DNA from: an uncultured Senegalimassilia sp.
Lineage (GTDB): Bacteria; Actinomycetota; Coriobacteriia; Coriobacteriales; Eggerthellaceae
DNA: 64,000 nucleotides
Reading direction: 5' to 3'
Assembly (NCBI RefSeq): GCF_934630535.1
Contig: NZ_CAKTVU010000006.1
Location: forward strand, 40,863 to 104,862
Position 1 is the stretch's first letter, and each line of letters starts with the position of its first letter. Below the pieces are notes generated by a model, which saw only the letters and a program-made list of their open reading frames with translations, ran no database searches and was not told the origin of the DNA. This document shows, piece by piece, positions 14,999 to 23,042 of this stretch. A program made the position numbers and the translations under genes.

Positions 14999-16420
14999 AT
15001 GACCGATCAGTTCAACAATCAAAACGGCTACGGCCAGCACGGGCAGCCGATCCCGCCCGCGCAGGGCTACCAGCAGCCCGGCTATCAGCATTCCTATACG
15101 CAACCGGTGGTAGACGCCCAGAACCCCCGCAAAACCTCTTCCGGCCGCACGTTCGGCACCGCGTTCGCCGGCGCTGCGCTGGCATGCGTCATCGCGTTCG
15201 GCGGCTTCACCGTGTATCAGAATGTGACGGGGGCCCCTTCCGGCAGCAGCGTCACGCTGGGCGCGTCCACGAACACCGAGATCCAAGCGCAGTCCACCGA
15301 CGACACGCTGCCCGAGGCCGTGGCGCAGAAGTGCCTGCCTTCCGTGGCCGCCATCGACGTGTACACGGCGCAAACCTCCACCGACATGTTCGGTCGCAGC
15401 ACGTCAAGCTCCGGAACGCTCACCGAAAGCTCCCTGGGCAGCGGCGTGGTGCTCTCCGAGGACGGCTACATCGTCACGAACAACCACGTGGTCGCGGGCG
15501 CCGACGCCTTGAAGGTCACCGTGGGCGGCGAGGAATACGACGCCGACGTGGTGGGCACCGATGAGTCCAGCGACATCGCCGTCATCAAGCTGCGCAACGC
15601 CAGCGGTCTGACCCCCGTCGAGATCGGCGATTCCGACAACCTGACCATCGGCGAATGGGTCATGTCCATCGGCAGCCCGTTCGGCCTCGAGCAGTCCGTG
15701 GCAACCGGCATCGTGTCGGCAACCAGCCGTTCGCAGATCATGAGCAACTCCGAAAGCAGCGGCAGCGATGGTTACGGATATGGCTACGGCGGGTCGTCGT
15801 CCCAGTCCAGCGGCTACACCATCTACCCCAACATGATCCAGACCGATGCGGCCATCAACCCGGGCAACTCCGGCGGCGCGCTGGTGGATTCCAACGGCAA
15901 GCTCATCGGCATCAACACGCTGATCACCTCGTATTCCGGCAACTACTCGGGCGTCGGTTTCGCCATCCCGGTGAACTATGCGGTCAACATCGCGCAGCAG
16001 ATCATCGAGGGCAAAACCCCCACGCACGCGCAGCTTGGCGTGTCCCTCTCCACGGTGAACGCCCAGAATGCGAAGCGCTATGGCCTGAAGGTCGATAGCG
16101 GCGCCTACATCTCGGCCGTCAGCAGCGGTTCCGGTGCGGCGGAGGCCGGTCTTGAGGAGGGCGATATCGTCACGAAGTTCGACGGCAACGCCGTTGACTC
16201 CGCAAGCGATCTGATGCTCGACGTGCGTTCGAAGAACCCCGGCGACAAGGTCACCCTTGAGGTCAACCGAGATGGCGACACGAAGCAGATCGAGGTCACC
16301 TTGGGTTCCGACGAGTCGTCTCAAACCGCGTCCACGCAGCAAAACTCCAGCAGCTCCGGCGAGTTGCTCAACCGCCTGTTGAACAACAGCGGGTCCTCCG
16401 GCAAAAGCGATGCGGCCTAG
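14999..16420 (+). CDS. htrA: HtrA/DegP-type membrane-anchored serine protease with PDZ domain
   Basis: 473 residues. The first ~45 are polar and rich in Gln, Tyr and Pro. A transmembrane segment follows (about 50-70), then the trypsin-like domain with His in TNNHVV, Asp in SSDIAVIKL and Ser in NPGNSGGALVD, and one PDZ domain (roughly 345-435), then a Ser/Gln-rich tail. The order fits an anchored, extracytoplasmic quality-control protease. Between the catalytic Asp and Ser there is a Gly/Tyr/Ser-rich insert of about 25 residues (around 250-275) that standard HtrA proteins do not need. AAGGAG precedes the ATG. Confidence 0.93.
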   Translation: MTDQFNNQNGYGQHGQPIPPAQGYQQPGYQHSYTQPVVDAQNPRKTSSGRTFGTAFAGAALACVIAFGGFTVYQNVTGAPSGSSVTLGASTNTEIQAQSTDDTLPEAVAQKCLPSVAAIDVYTAQTSTDMFGRSTSSSGTLTESSLGSGVVLSEDGYIVTNNHVVAGADALKVTVGGEEYDADVVGTDESSDIAVIKLRNASGLTPVEIGDSDNLTIGEWVMSIGSPFGLEQSVATGIVSATSRSQIMSNSESSGSDGYGYGYGGSSSQSSGYTIYPNMIQTDAAINPGNSGGALVDSNGKLIGINTLITSYSGNYSGVGFAIPVNYAVNIAQQIIEGKTPTHAQLGVSLSTVNAQNAKRYGLKVDSGAYISAVSSGSGAAEAGLEEGDIVTKFDGNAVDSASDLMLDVRSKNPGDKVTLEVNRDGDTKQIEVTLGSDESSQTASTQQNSSSSGELLNRLLNNSGSSGKSDAA

Positions 16421-16446
16421 CATCGGCGCCCTCTTCGGATTCTCTC

Positions 16447-16511
16447 GGGCCGCTTGGCAAAATGCCGAGCGGCCCCACGCGAGGCACGCGATCAGCGCGT
16501 CTCGCGTGGGG
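16447..16511 (+). other. Two overlapping hairpins after htrA
   Basis: The first has 13-base arms, 16447-16459 and 16463-16475. The second has 11-base arms, CCCCACGCGAG at 16473 and CTCGCGTGGGG at 16501-16511. They share bases 16473-16475, so they compete at their junction. Neither has a T-run. Confidence 0.6.
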
Positions 16512-16553
16512 CCGAAAGCCCCTCCTTTTCCTTTCCTTTTCCCTTTTTCCCGT

Positions 16554-16590
16554 GGGAACGGCCCCTATTTTGGGGCCGTTCCCATTTTTC
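16554..16590 (+). terminator. Intrinsic terminator of htrA
   Basis: Perfect 12-base arms (16554-16565, 16572-16583) with a TATTTT loop, followed by ATTTTT. The stretch from here to 16776 shows no gene. Confidence 0.85.
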
Positions 16591-16776
16591 CGGGTGTTGA
16601 AGCCCGTCGCCGCCGGCTACCATGCGTTAGCGCGCTGGCGGATCCTTGGTTTGCAGCGAGCAGCTCGCTTGCATGCGCTTTGCCCGATAGCCGGCCGTCT
16701 GAAAATAGCGTAGTAAGCCCATTGCACCACTAGGTAAAGTAGGCGCATAATAAGCGACACGCTGTAAGCAGGAGCT

Positions 16777-16835
16777 GCGACGGGCGGGTGAATGTTCCCG
16801 GGTTTCGTTTTCCCGGCGGTTCGCCCGCCCGTCGC
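16777..16835 (+). other. Long GC hairpin in the 5' leader of the symporter gene
   Basis: 12-base perfect arms (16777-16788, 16824-16835), extendable by G-T pairs, enclose a smaller CCGGG/CCCGG stem. It ends 34 bases before the start codon. No known riboswitch consensus was recognised. It may affect translation or mRNA stability. Confidence 0.6.
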
Positions 16836-16868
16836 ATCGCTTCGAAACGAAAAAGGGAGACGAGAAAC

Positions 16869-18281
16869 ATGTCGTTCGACGTATTGGGGCCGGTGCTCGC
16901 CGTGCTGGTCATCTTCGCGGCGCTCATCGCGGTGCTGCGCTATCTGAAGGCGAAGGATAAAAGCTTCACGTTCCGTGTGTTCACGGCCCTGGGGCTGGGC
17001 ATCGTGCTGGGTGCAGGCGTCCAGCTGGCGTTAGGCCGCGGCAGCGACGCCGCCACCACCGCGCTCGATTGGATGTCGCTGGTGGGAACCGGCTACATCG
17101 ATCTTCTGCGCATGCTGGTCATGCCGCTGGTGTTCGTGGCCATCGTCGGCGCGTTCACGCGCACGAAGGCCGTTGACAACCTGGGTAAGATCGGCGGGTC
17201 GGTGCTCGCCGTCCTCTTGATCACGGTGGCCATCGCGGCGCTGTTCGGTTGGGCTACCATCGCCCTGTCGGGCCTTGCCGGGGCGGACTTCACGCAGGGC
17301 AGCGTCGATGCCACCAAGCTCGACGCGCTTCAAACGCGTCAGGACAAGGTTGCCGATACCACCATCCCGCAGACCATCCTGTCCATGATCCCCGTCAACG
17401 TGTTCGCCGACCTTGCCGGCACGCGCTCCACGTCCACCATCGCCGTGGTCATCTTCTCTGCCATCGTGGGCTTGGCCTACCTGAAGCTGCGCGACCGCGA
17501 TTCCGAGCAGGCGCAGTTCTTCAGCAACCTTATCGACAGCCTGTACGGCATCGTCATGTGCATCGTGAAGATGGTCGTGGGTCTTACCCCCTACGGCGTG
17601 CTCGCCCTTATCGCCAACGTCACGGCCACCAGCGACTACGCCGCCATCCTCGACCTGGGCAAGTTCATCATCTTCAGCTACGTGGCCATCATCGCCATGT
17701 TCCTGGTGCACCTGCTCATCCTGGCGGGCAACCGCGTCAACCCCGCGACGTACCTTAAGAAGGCCTTCCCCGTGTTGTCGTTCGCGTTCGTGTCCCGCAC
17801 TAGCGCCGGCGCCCTTCCCATGAACATCGAGACGCAGTCCAAGGCGCTCGGCGTCGACCCGGCGACGGCAAACTTCGCGGCAAGCTTCGGCATGTCCATC
17901 GGCCAGAACGGCTGCGCGGGCATCTACCCGGCTATGATGGCCACACTCATCGCCCCCACGGTGGGCATCAACGTGTTCGACCCCACATGGGTCATCGGCC
18001 TGATCGCCATCATCGTCATCAGCTCGTTCGGCGTTGCCGGCGTGGGCGGCGGCGCCACCTTCGCCAGCCTCATCGTGCTCGGCACCATGGGCTTGCCCAT
18101 CGAGATCGTGGGCCTGATGGCCTCCGTCGAGCCGCTCATCGACATGGGCCGTACCGCCCTCAACGTCAGCGACTCCATGGTGGCCGGCGTCACCTCCTCC
18201 AACTTCACCGGCGGCCTTGATCGCGATATGTACAACGATCCCGCCGCGGTCATCAACGCCGACGGCATCGAGAAGGCTTAG
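16869..18281 (+). CDS. tcyP: Sodium:dicarboxylate-symporter-family transporter, L-cystine (TcyP) type
   Basis: 470 residues with eight or more hydrophobic helices. The re-entrant-loop and substrate motifs of the DAACS family are present: a serine-rich loop SRTSAGALPMNI, then GQNGCAGIYPAM, and GVGGGATFASLIVLGTMGLP. The last motif with VEPLIDMGRTALNVSDSM matches the TcyP/YhcL cystine branch more than glutamate carriers. The ATG at 16869 follows GGGAGA; the open frame continues upstream only through the leader hairpin. A single-gene unit flanked by terminators. Cystine as substrate is inferred from subfamily resemblance. Confidence 0.85.
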   Translation: MSFDVLGPVLAVLVIFAALIAVLRYLKAKDKSFTFRVFTALGLGIVLGAGVQLALGRGSDAATTALDWMSLVGTGYIDLLRMLVMPLVFVAIVGAFTRTKAVDNLGKIGGSVLAVLLITVAIAALFGWATIALSGLAGADFTQGSVDATKLDALQTRQDKVADTTIPQTILSMIPVNVFADLAGTRSTSTIAVVIFSAIVGLAYLKLRDRDSEQAQFFSNLIDSLYGIVMCIVKMVVGLTPYGVLALIANVTATSDYAAILDLGKFIIFSYVAIIAMFLVHLLILAGNRVNPATYLKKAFPVLSFAFVSRTSAGALPMNIETQSKALGVDPATANFAASFGMSIGQNGCAGIYPAMMATLIAPTVGINVFDPTWVIGLIAIIVISSFGVAGVGGGATFASLIVLGTMGLPIEIVGLMASVEPLIDMGRTALNVSDSMVAGVTSSNFTGGLDRDMYNDPAAVINADGIEKA

Positions 18282-18314
18282 GCCCTGCTCGTTTGTCCTT
18301 TGCGTGAAAAGCCT

Positions 18315-18351
18315 GGAAACGGCCGCCCCGATGGGCGGCCGTTTCCGTTTT
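18315..18351 (+). terminator. Intrinsic terminator of the symporter gene
   Basis: 14-base perfect arms around CGAT, followed by GTTTT. It separates the symporter from pyrH. Confidence 0.85.
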
Positions 18352-18403
18352 CGGGTAAGATAGGGAAGCTTAAACGCTTTACGATTTAACCGGGAGGTTG
18401 TAT

Positions 18404-19120
18404 ATGGCCGAGGAATACCGATACAAGCGCGTGCTGCTGAAGTTGTCCGGCGAGGCACTGGCAGGCGACCTTGGCTACGGCATCGATCCGAAGGTGGTCG
18501 ATTCCCTGGCCGACGAGATCGCCGACGTGGTGCATGACGGTGTGCAGCTTGCCATCGTGGTGGGCGGCGGCAACATCTTCCGCGGCGTTTCCGGCGCAAC
18601 CGACGGCATGGACCGCGCGCAGGCGGACTACATCGGCATGCTGGCCACGGTCATGAACGCGCTGGCGCTGCAGGACGCCTTCGAGCGCCACGGCATCTTC
18701 AGCCGTGTGCAGAGCGCCATCAACATGCAGGAAGTGTCCGAGCCCTACATCCGTCGTCGCGCCATCCGCCACATGGAGAAGGGCCGCGTGGTCATCCTGG
18801 CCGCCGGCACGGGCAACCCCTACTTCACCACCGACACCACCGCGGCGCTGCGCGCCTGCGAGCTGGATGTCGATGTGCTCATGAAGGCCACGAAGGTCGA
18901 CGGCGTCTACGACTCCGACCCCGTGAAGAACCCCGATGCGAAGCGCTACGACCGCATCAGCTACATGGAGGTTCTCTCGCAGGGGCTCAACGTCATGGAC
19001 TCCACGGCCACCAGCCTGTGCATGGACAACAATGTGCCCATGATCGTGTTCGACCTGACGGTGCAGGGCAACATCGCCCGCGCGCTGAAGGGCGAGGACG
19101 TGGGCACCACCGTAGAGTAA
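18404..19120 (+). CDS. pyrH: UMP kinase
   Basis: 238 residues, cytoplasmic, phosphorylates UMP to UDP. The amino-acid-kinase fold shows KLSGEAL at the N-terminus, VVGGGNIFRG, and ATKVDGVYDSDP near residue 165. The ATG at 18404 has GGGAGG six bases upstream; a TTG six bases earlier is in frame but too close to that site. It heads the conserved pyrH-frr-uppS-cdsA-dxr order. Confidence 0.95.
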   Translation: MAEEYRYKRVLLKLSGEALAGDLGYGIDPKVVDSLADEIADVVHDGVQLAIVVGGGNIFRGVSGATDGMDRAQADYIGMLATVMNALALQDAFERHGIFSRVQSAINMQEVSEPYIRRRAIRHMEKGRVVILAAGTGNPYFTTDTTAALRACELDVDVLMKATKVDGVYDSDPVKNPDAKRYDRISYMEVLSQGLNVMDSTATSLCMDNNVPMIVFDLTVQGNIARALKGEDVGTTVE

Positions 19121-19172
19121 CGTCTTCCGCGTCGCCCGGTCAGGGCGGGCGCAAAAAGGGAAAGGAACCGAA

Positions 19173-19730
19173 ATGATCGACGAGATCATGCTTGAAACCG
19201 AGGAGAAGATGCAGCGCGCCGTGAACGGCCTGCACAACGCCTTCGGCACCGTTCGCACGGGCCGCGCCAACGCCATGGTGCTCGACCGCATCAAGGTGGA
19301 CTACTACGGCGTTCCCACGCCCATCAACCAGATGGCCGGCGTGAAGACGCCCGACGCGCACATGCTGGTCATCGAGCCTTGGGACAAGGGCGTCCTGGGC
19401 GCCATCGAGCACGCCATCATGGAAAGCGACCTGGGCGTCACGCCGAACAACGACGGCTCGGTCATCCGCCTGCCGTTCCCCGCGCTCACCGAGGATCGCC
19501 GCCGCGAGCTGGTGAAGCAGTGCAAGGAGTACGCCGAGGAAGCCCGCGTGGCCATCCGCAACGCTCGCCGCGACGGCAATAACCACGTCGCCAAGTCCGT
19601 CAAGGAAGACAACCTTCCCGAGGACGAGCAGCGTCGCGCCGAGGCCGAGATCCAGAAGCTCACCGACAAGTACGTCGCCGAAGTCGACGCGGTGTTCAAG
19701 AAGAAGGAAGCCGAGGTCATGGAGATCTAG
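19173..19730 (+). CDS. frr: Ribosome recycling factor
   Basis: 185 residues, full length. Conserved stretches include VRTGRANAMVLDRI, YYGVPTPINQMA, and the C-terminal helix region ARVAIRNARRDGN with the KxxEDE-like stretch KEDNLPEDE. With EF-G it splits post-termination ribosomes. AAAGGAA precedes the ATG, 52 bases after pyrH. Confidence 0.96.
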   Translation: MIDEIMLETEEKMQRAVNGLHNAFGTVRTGRANAMVLDRIKVDYYGVPTPINQMAGVKTPDAHMLVIEPWDKGVLGAIEHAIMESDLGVTPNNDGSVIRLPFPALTEDRRRELVKQCKEYAEEARVAIRNARRDGNNHVAKSVKEDNLPEDEQRRAEAEIQKLTDKYVAEVDAVFKKKEAEVMEI

Positions 19731-19822
19731 AAGCGGCGTTCGAGCTTCTTCGCCTTAGATTTCCGCGCAACTTAGGTTTGTGACCGGGTTGCATATCCGG
19801 CTCTTATGAGCGTTTCCCTAGT

Positions 19823-19855
19823 GCCAGCCGGCGGTTTTCCCGCCGGTTGGCTTTT
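19823..19855 (+). terminator. Intrinsic terminator between frr and uppS
   Basis: 12-base arms with one G-T pair around TTTTC, then CTTTTCCC. It ends 22 bases before uppS and may only partly terminate, since the genes are otherwise operon-like. Confidence 0.75.
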
Positions 19856-19876
19856 CCCTTATGTAAGAGGCTGCCC

Positions 19877-20659
19877 ATGAACAAGACGCTTGATTACATA
19901 TTCCCGAATCCGCCCAAGGGCCTGGACCCTGCTGCCCTGGACCCGCAGGCGATCCCCGAGCATGTCGCCGTCATCATGGACGGCAACGGCCGTTGGGCGA
20001 AGAAGCGCGCGCTGAATCGCCTGAAGGGCCACAAGGCCGGCATCGAGGCGGTGCGCGAGACCATTCGCTGCGCCTCCGACCTGGGCGTTCGCTATCTGAC
20101 CATCTACTCATTCTCCACGGAGAACTGGAAGCGGCCCCAGGAAGAGGTCGTGGGCCTGATGGACCTGTTCGCCAAGACCATGCTGGCCGAGGTCGATGGC
20201 CTGCACGAGGAGAACGTGCGCGTGCGCACCATCGGCGACCTTTCGGCCCTGCCCGCCGAAACGCGCGAGGCCTTCGAGAAGGCGTGGCTGAAAACGCGCG
20301 GCAACACCGGCATGACCTTGATCGTCGCGGTGAACTACGGCTCGCGGCAGGAAATCCTGCATGCGGCGGAAGCGTGCGTGCGTCGTGCTCTGGCAACGGC
20401 GGCCGAGGGCGGCGACCCCACGGCGCCGCTGACGGAGGCAGAGTTCGCCCAGGGGCTGTACACGGCCGATATCCCCGACCCCGAGGTGGTTATCCGCACG
20501 TCCGGCGAGATGCGCCTGTCGAACTACCTGTTGTGGCAGGTTGCCTACTCCGAGTTCGTGGCAACCGACGTGCTCTGGCCTGATTTCGATCGCTACGAGC
20601 TCTTGCGCTGCTTGTTGGAGTTCCAGTCCCGTGATAGGCGTTTCGGGGCGGTGAAATAA
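19877..20659 (+). CDS. uppS: Undecaprenyl diphosphate synthase (cis-prenyltransferase)
   Basis: 260 residues. Signature motifs: VIMDGNGRWA with the catalytic Asp, GHKAG, TIYSFSTENWKRP, and RTSGEMRLSNYLLWQ. It condenses isopentenyl diphosphate units onto a short trans-prenyl diphosphate to make the C55 carrier for peptidoglycan. AAGAGG precedes the ATG at 19877. Its TAA directly abuts the cdsA ATG. Confidence 0.95.
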   Translation: MNKTLDYIFPNPPKGLDPAALDPQAIPEHVAVIMDGNGRWAKKRALNRLKGHKAGIEAVRETIRCASDLGVRYLTIYSFSTENWKRPQEEVVGLMDLFAKTMLAEVDGLHEENVRVRTIGDLSALPAETREAFEKAWLKTRGNTGMTLIVAVNYGSRQEILHAAEACVRRALATAAEGGDPTAPLTEAEFAQGLYTADIPDPEVVIRTSGEMRLSNYLLWQVAYSEFVATDVLWPDFDRYELLRCLLEFQSRDRRFGAVK

Positions 20660-21586
20660 ATGTCCGGGAATCCGCAAGGCGGCGAGCAGCGGCGCGCGGA
20701 AGAGCGCTCGCGTGGCGAGCGCTTTAAGGATTTCGCGTACCGGAAAACGCCGCAGAAGTTCAAGAACGCTTCCGACCTGCAAGTTCGCTTCCGTACGGGG
20801 TTCATCTACGTCACCGTTTCCGTGCTATGCATCCTTGCGAGCGAATGGACCACGCTGGCATTGCTGTCCGCTACCGCCGCTATCTGCGCCGGCGAGTTCT
20901 ACTACATGCTGCGCGCCGACGCGAAGCTGCCCAACGAGATGCTCGGCATCGTGGCTGCGGCTTTGTATCCGCTCAGCGTGCACTTCTTCGGGCTGTCGGG
21001 CGCGCTTATGGTCAGCCTTGTGCTGCTGCTGGCGCTTATCGTGTGGTACGTGTTCTGGATGCGCGCTCGCATCCCCGATGTGGGCGTCAGCTTCTTTGGC
21101 GCGGCATACTGCGGCATGCTGCTTTCCGGCCTGGTGGTGGTTCGCCAGGCGCTGCCGCATCCGTGGGGCGGCGTGCTGGTACTCGGCGTCTTTTTCAGCG
21201 TGTGGGCCAACGACTCCTTCGCATACCTGATCGGCAGCAAGTTCGGCAAGCATAAGCTGGCACCGCGCGTTTCGCCGAAGAAAAGCTGGGAGGGCTTTTT
21301 CGCGGGTTTGGTGGGATCGGCGTTGTTCTGGTGCCTGTTCACGCTTATCCCCGGATTGAACCTGAGTATCCCCATGGCAATGGCGTTCGGCGTGATCAGC
21401 GGCTTGTGCGGCGTGCTGGGCGATCTGGCCGAAAGCCGCATCAAGCGCAATGTGGGCTTCAAGGATTCCGGTAAGCTGTTGCCGGGTCATGGGGGCCTGC
21501 TCGACCGCTGCGACAGCCTGTTTTTGGTGGCAGTCGCCTCTGCTATTTTGCTGGTGGCGGGCGGGTGTATTCCTTTTAGCTGGTAA
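20660..21586 (+). CDS. cdsA: Phosphatidate cytidylyltransferase
   Basis: 308 residues. A basic N-terminal ~45 residues precede seven to eight hydrophobic helices. The family signature is present near the C-terminus: SPKKSWEGFFAG, then LGDLAESRIKRN and KDSGKLLPGHGGLLDRCD. It makes CDP-diacylglycerol for phospholipid synthesis at the membrane. The ATG directly follows the uppS stop and probably depends on translational coupling; only a weak GGTGAA site precedes it. Confidence 0.94.
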   Translation: MSGNPQGGEQRRAEERSRGERFKDFAYRKTPQKFKNASDLQVRFRTGFIYVTVSVLCILASEWTTLALLSATAAICAGEFYYMLRADAKLPNEMLGIVAAALYPLSVHFFGLSGALMVSLVLLLALIVWYVFWMRARIPDVGVSFFGAAYCGMLLSGLVVVRQALPHPWGGVLVLGVFFSVWANDSFAYLIGSKFGKHKLAPRVSPKKSWEGFFAGLVGSALFWCLFTLIPGLNLSIPMAMAFGVISGLCGVLGDLAESRIKRNVGFKDSGKLLPGHGGLLDRCDSLFLVAVASAILLVAGGCIPFSW

Positions 21587-21652
21587 ATCGGACGAGCCAA
21601 CGTTTGGACGGCGTTGGCTCGAGTTGTTTTCGCGGATGATTCGGAGGCTTTC

Positions 21653-22867
21653 ATGAAACGCATCGTTGTTCTCGGGTCCACGGGCTCTATCGGAACGCAA
21701 ACGGTCGACGTGGTGCGGCAGCATTCCGACGAGCTTAAGATCGTCGGCTTGGCGGTGAACACGCGCGTGGGTGACATGCTCGCGCAGGCGCGCGCCCATA
21801 ACGTGCGCAACCTTGCCGTGGGTGACGAGCGCTTGGCCGACCAGGCGGTCGCGTCCGAGGTGCGCGAGCAGGCCGGCGCCCAGGGCGTGTGGGGCTTCGG
21901 CATGGACGCCGTGGTCGACCTGGTGCGTCTGCCCGAGGCGGACGTGGTGGTCAACGCGCTTGTAGGCGCCGCCGGCTTGCGCGCAAGCTACGAAACGCTG
22001 CGCGCGGGCAAGGTCCTTGCGCTGGCGAACAAGGAAAGCTTGGTGGTGGGCGGTGATCTTATTATGCCGCTGGCGGCGCAGGTCGATGCGCAGCGTCGCG
22101 CGGCGGGCACGGCCCCTGCGGTGGGTCCGGCCGGCGCCCTCATGCCCATCGACTCCGAGCACGGCGCCATTTACCAATGCCTGCTCGGCGAGTCCGAGCG
22201 AGAGGTCTCCCGCTTATGGGTGACGGCTTCCGGCGGCCCGTTCCGCGGCAGGAAGCGTACCGATCTTGAGGGCATCACGCCTGCTCAGGCGCTGAACCAT
22301 CCTACTTGGAACATGGGGGCGAAGATCTCCATCGACTCCTCCACGCTTATGAACAAGGGCCTGGAGGTCATCGAGGCGCATCATCTGTTCAACATGCCCT
22401 ACGACAAGATCAGCGTGGTGGTCCAGCCGCAAAGTGCCATCCACTCCATGGTGGAGTTCACTGATGGCAGCGTGAAGGCTCACCTGGGCACCACCGATAT
22501 GCGTATCCCCATCCAGTTCGCGCTTAGCTACCCGCAGCGTTGGGAGGCGCCCGTCGAGCCTTTGGATTTCACCAAGCTGGGAAGCCTGGAGTTCGCTCCG
22601 GCCGACACCGACACGTTCCGCTGCTTGGAGCTTGCCCGTCATGCGGGCGGCGTGGGCGGAACCCTGCCGTGCGTCATGAACGCTGCCAACGAGGTGGCCG
22701 TGGCAGCGTTTTTGGCGGAACAGGGCAGCTACCTGGGCATCGCCGAGTGCGTGGAGGCGGTCATGGACGCGCACGAGCGCGAAGGCGTGCAGAAGGTGGA
22801 AAGCCTCGAGCAGCTGCAGGCGCTTGACGCATGGGCCCGCGAAACCGCCCGCAAGTCGGTGCGCTAG
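21653..22867 (+). CDS. dxr: 1-deoxy-D-xylulose 5-phosphate reductoisomerase
   Basis: 404 residues. The NADPH-binding GSTGSIGTQ is at the N-terminus, ANKESLVVGG near 125, DSEHGAIYQCL near 165, and SGGPFRG and NMGAKISIDSSTLMNKGLEVIEAH follow (metal and substrate binding). It is the second step of the MEP isoprenoid pathway, and ispG of the same pathway lies two genes downstream. GGAGG precedes the ATG at 21653. About 30 residues between 160 and 165 (RRAAGTAPAVGPAGALM region) look like a small insert before DSEH. Confidence 0.95.
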   Translation: MKRIVVLGSTGSIGTQTVDVVRQHSDELKIVGLAVNTRVGDMLAQARAHNVRNLAVGDERLADQAVASEVREQAGAQGVWGFGMDAVVDLVRLPEADVVVNALVGAAGLRASYETLRAGKVLALANKESLVVGGDLIMPLAAQVDAQRRAAGTAPAVGPAGALMPIDSEHGAIYQCLLGESEREVSRLWVTASGGPFRGRKRTDLEGITPAQALNHPTWNMGAKISIDSSTLMNKGLEVIEAHHLFNMPYDKISVVVQPQSAIHSMVEFTDGSVKAHLGTTDMRIPIQFALSYPQRWEAPVEPLDFTKLGSLEFAPADTDTFRCLELARHAGGVGGTLPCVMNAANEVAVAAFLAEQGSYLGIAECVEAVMDAHEREGVQKVESLEQLQALDAWARETARKSVR

Positions 22868-22922
22868 CGATTTGCCTCCAGGCTTCCATACCCATTTTCA
22901 ATCGCGTGCATCGTGTGGTTAT

Positions 22923-22957
22923 GGTTCCGCTTCGGTAACGGGGCGGAACCTCTTTTT
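22923..22957 (+). terminator. Intrinsic terminator of dxr
   Basis: Eight-base arms GGTTCCGC and GCGGAACC around a 12-base loop, then TCTTTTT. Confidence 0.8.
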
Positions 22958-22962
22958 ATAAT
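22957..22962 (+). promoter_or_regulatory. Candidate -10 element for the M50 protease gene
   Basis: TATAAT directly after the dxr terminator T-run and 80 bases before the protease start. No good -35 hexamer is seen at 17 bases. Confidence 0.5.
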
Positions 22963-23042
22963 GAGACGGATTCCAACGCGCGGGGCCATCAAACGAAGCC
23001 CCGCTTCGTCGCATGTCCGCAGCTAAGGCAAGGAGCCGGTTT

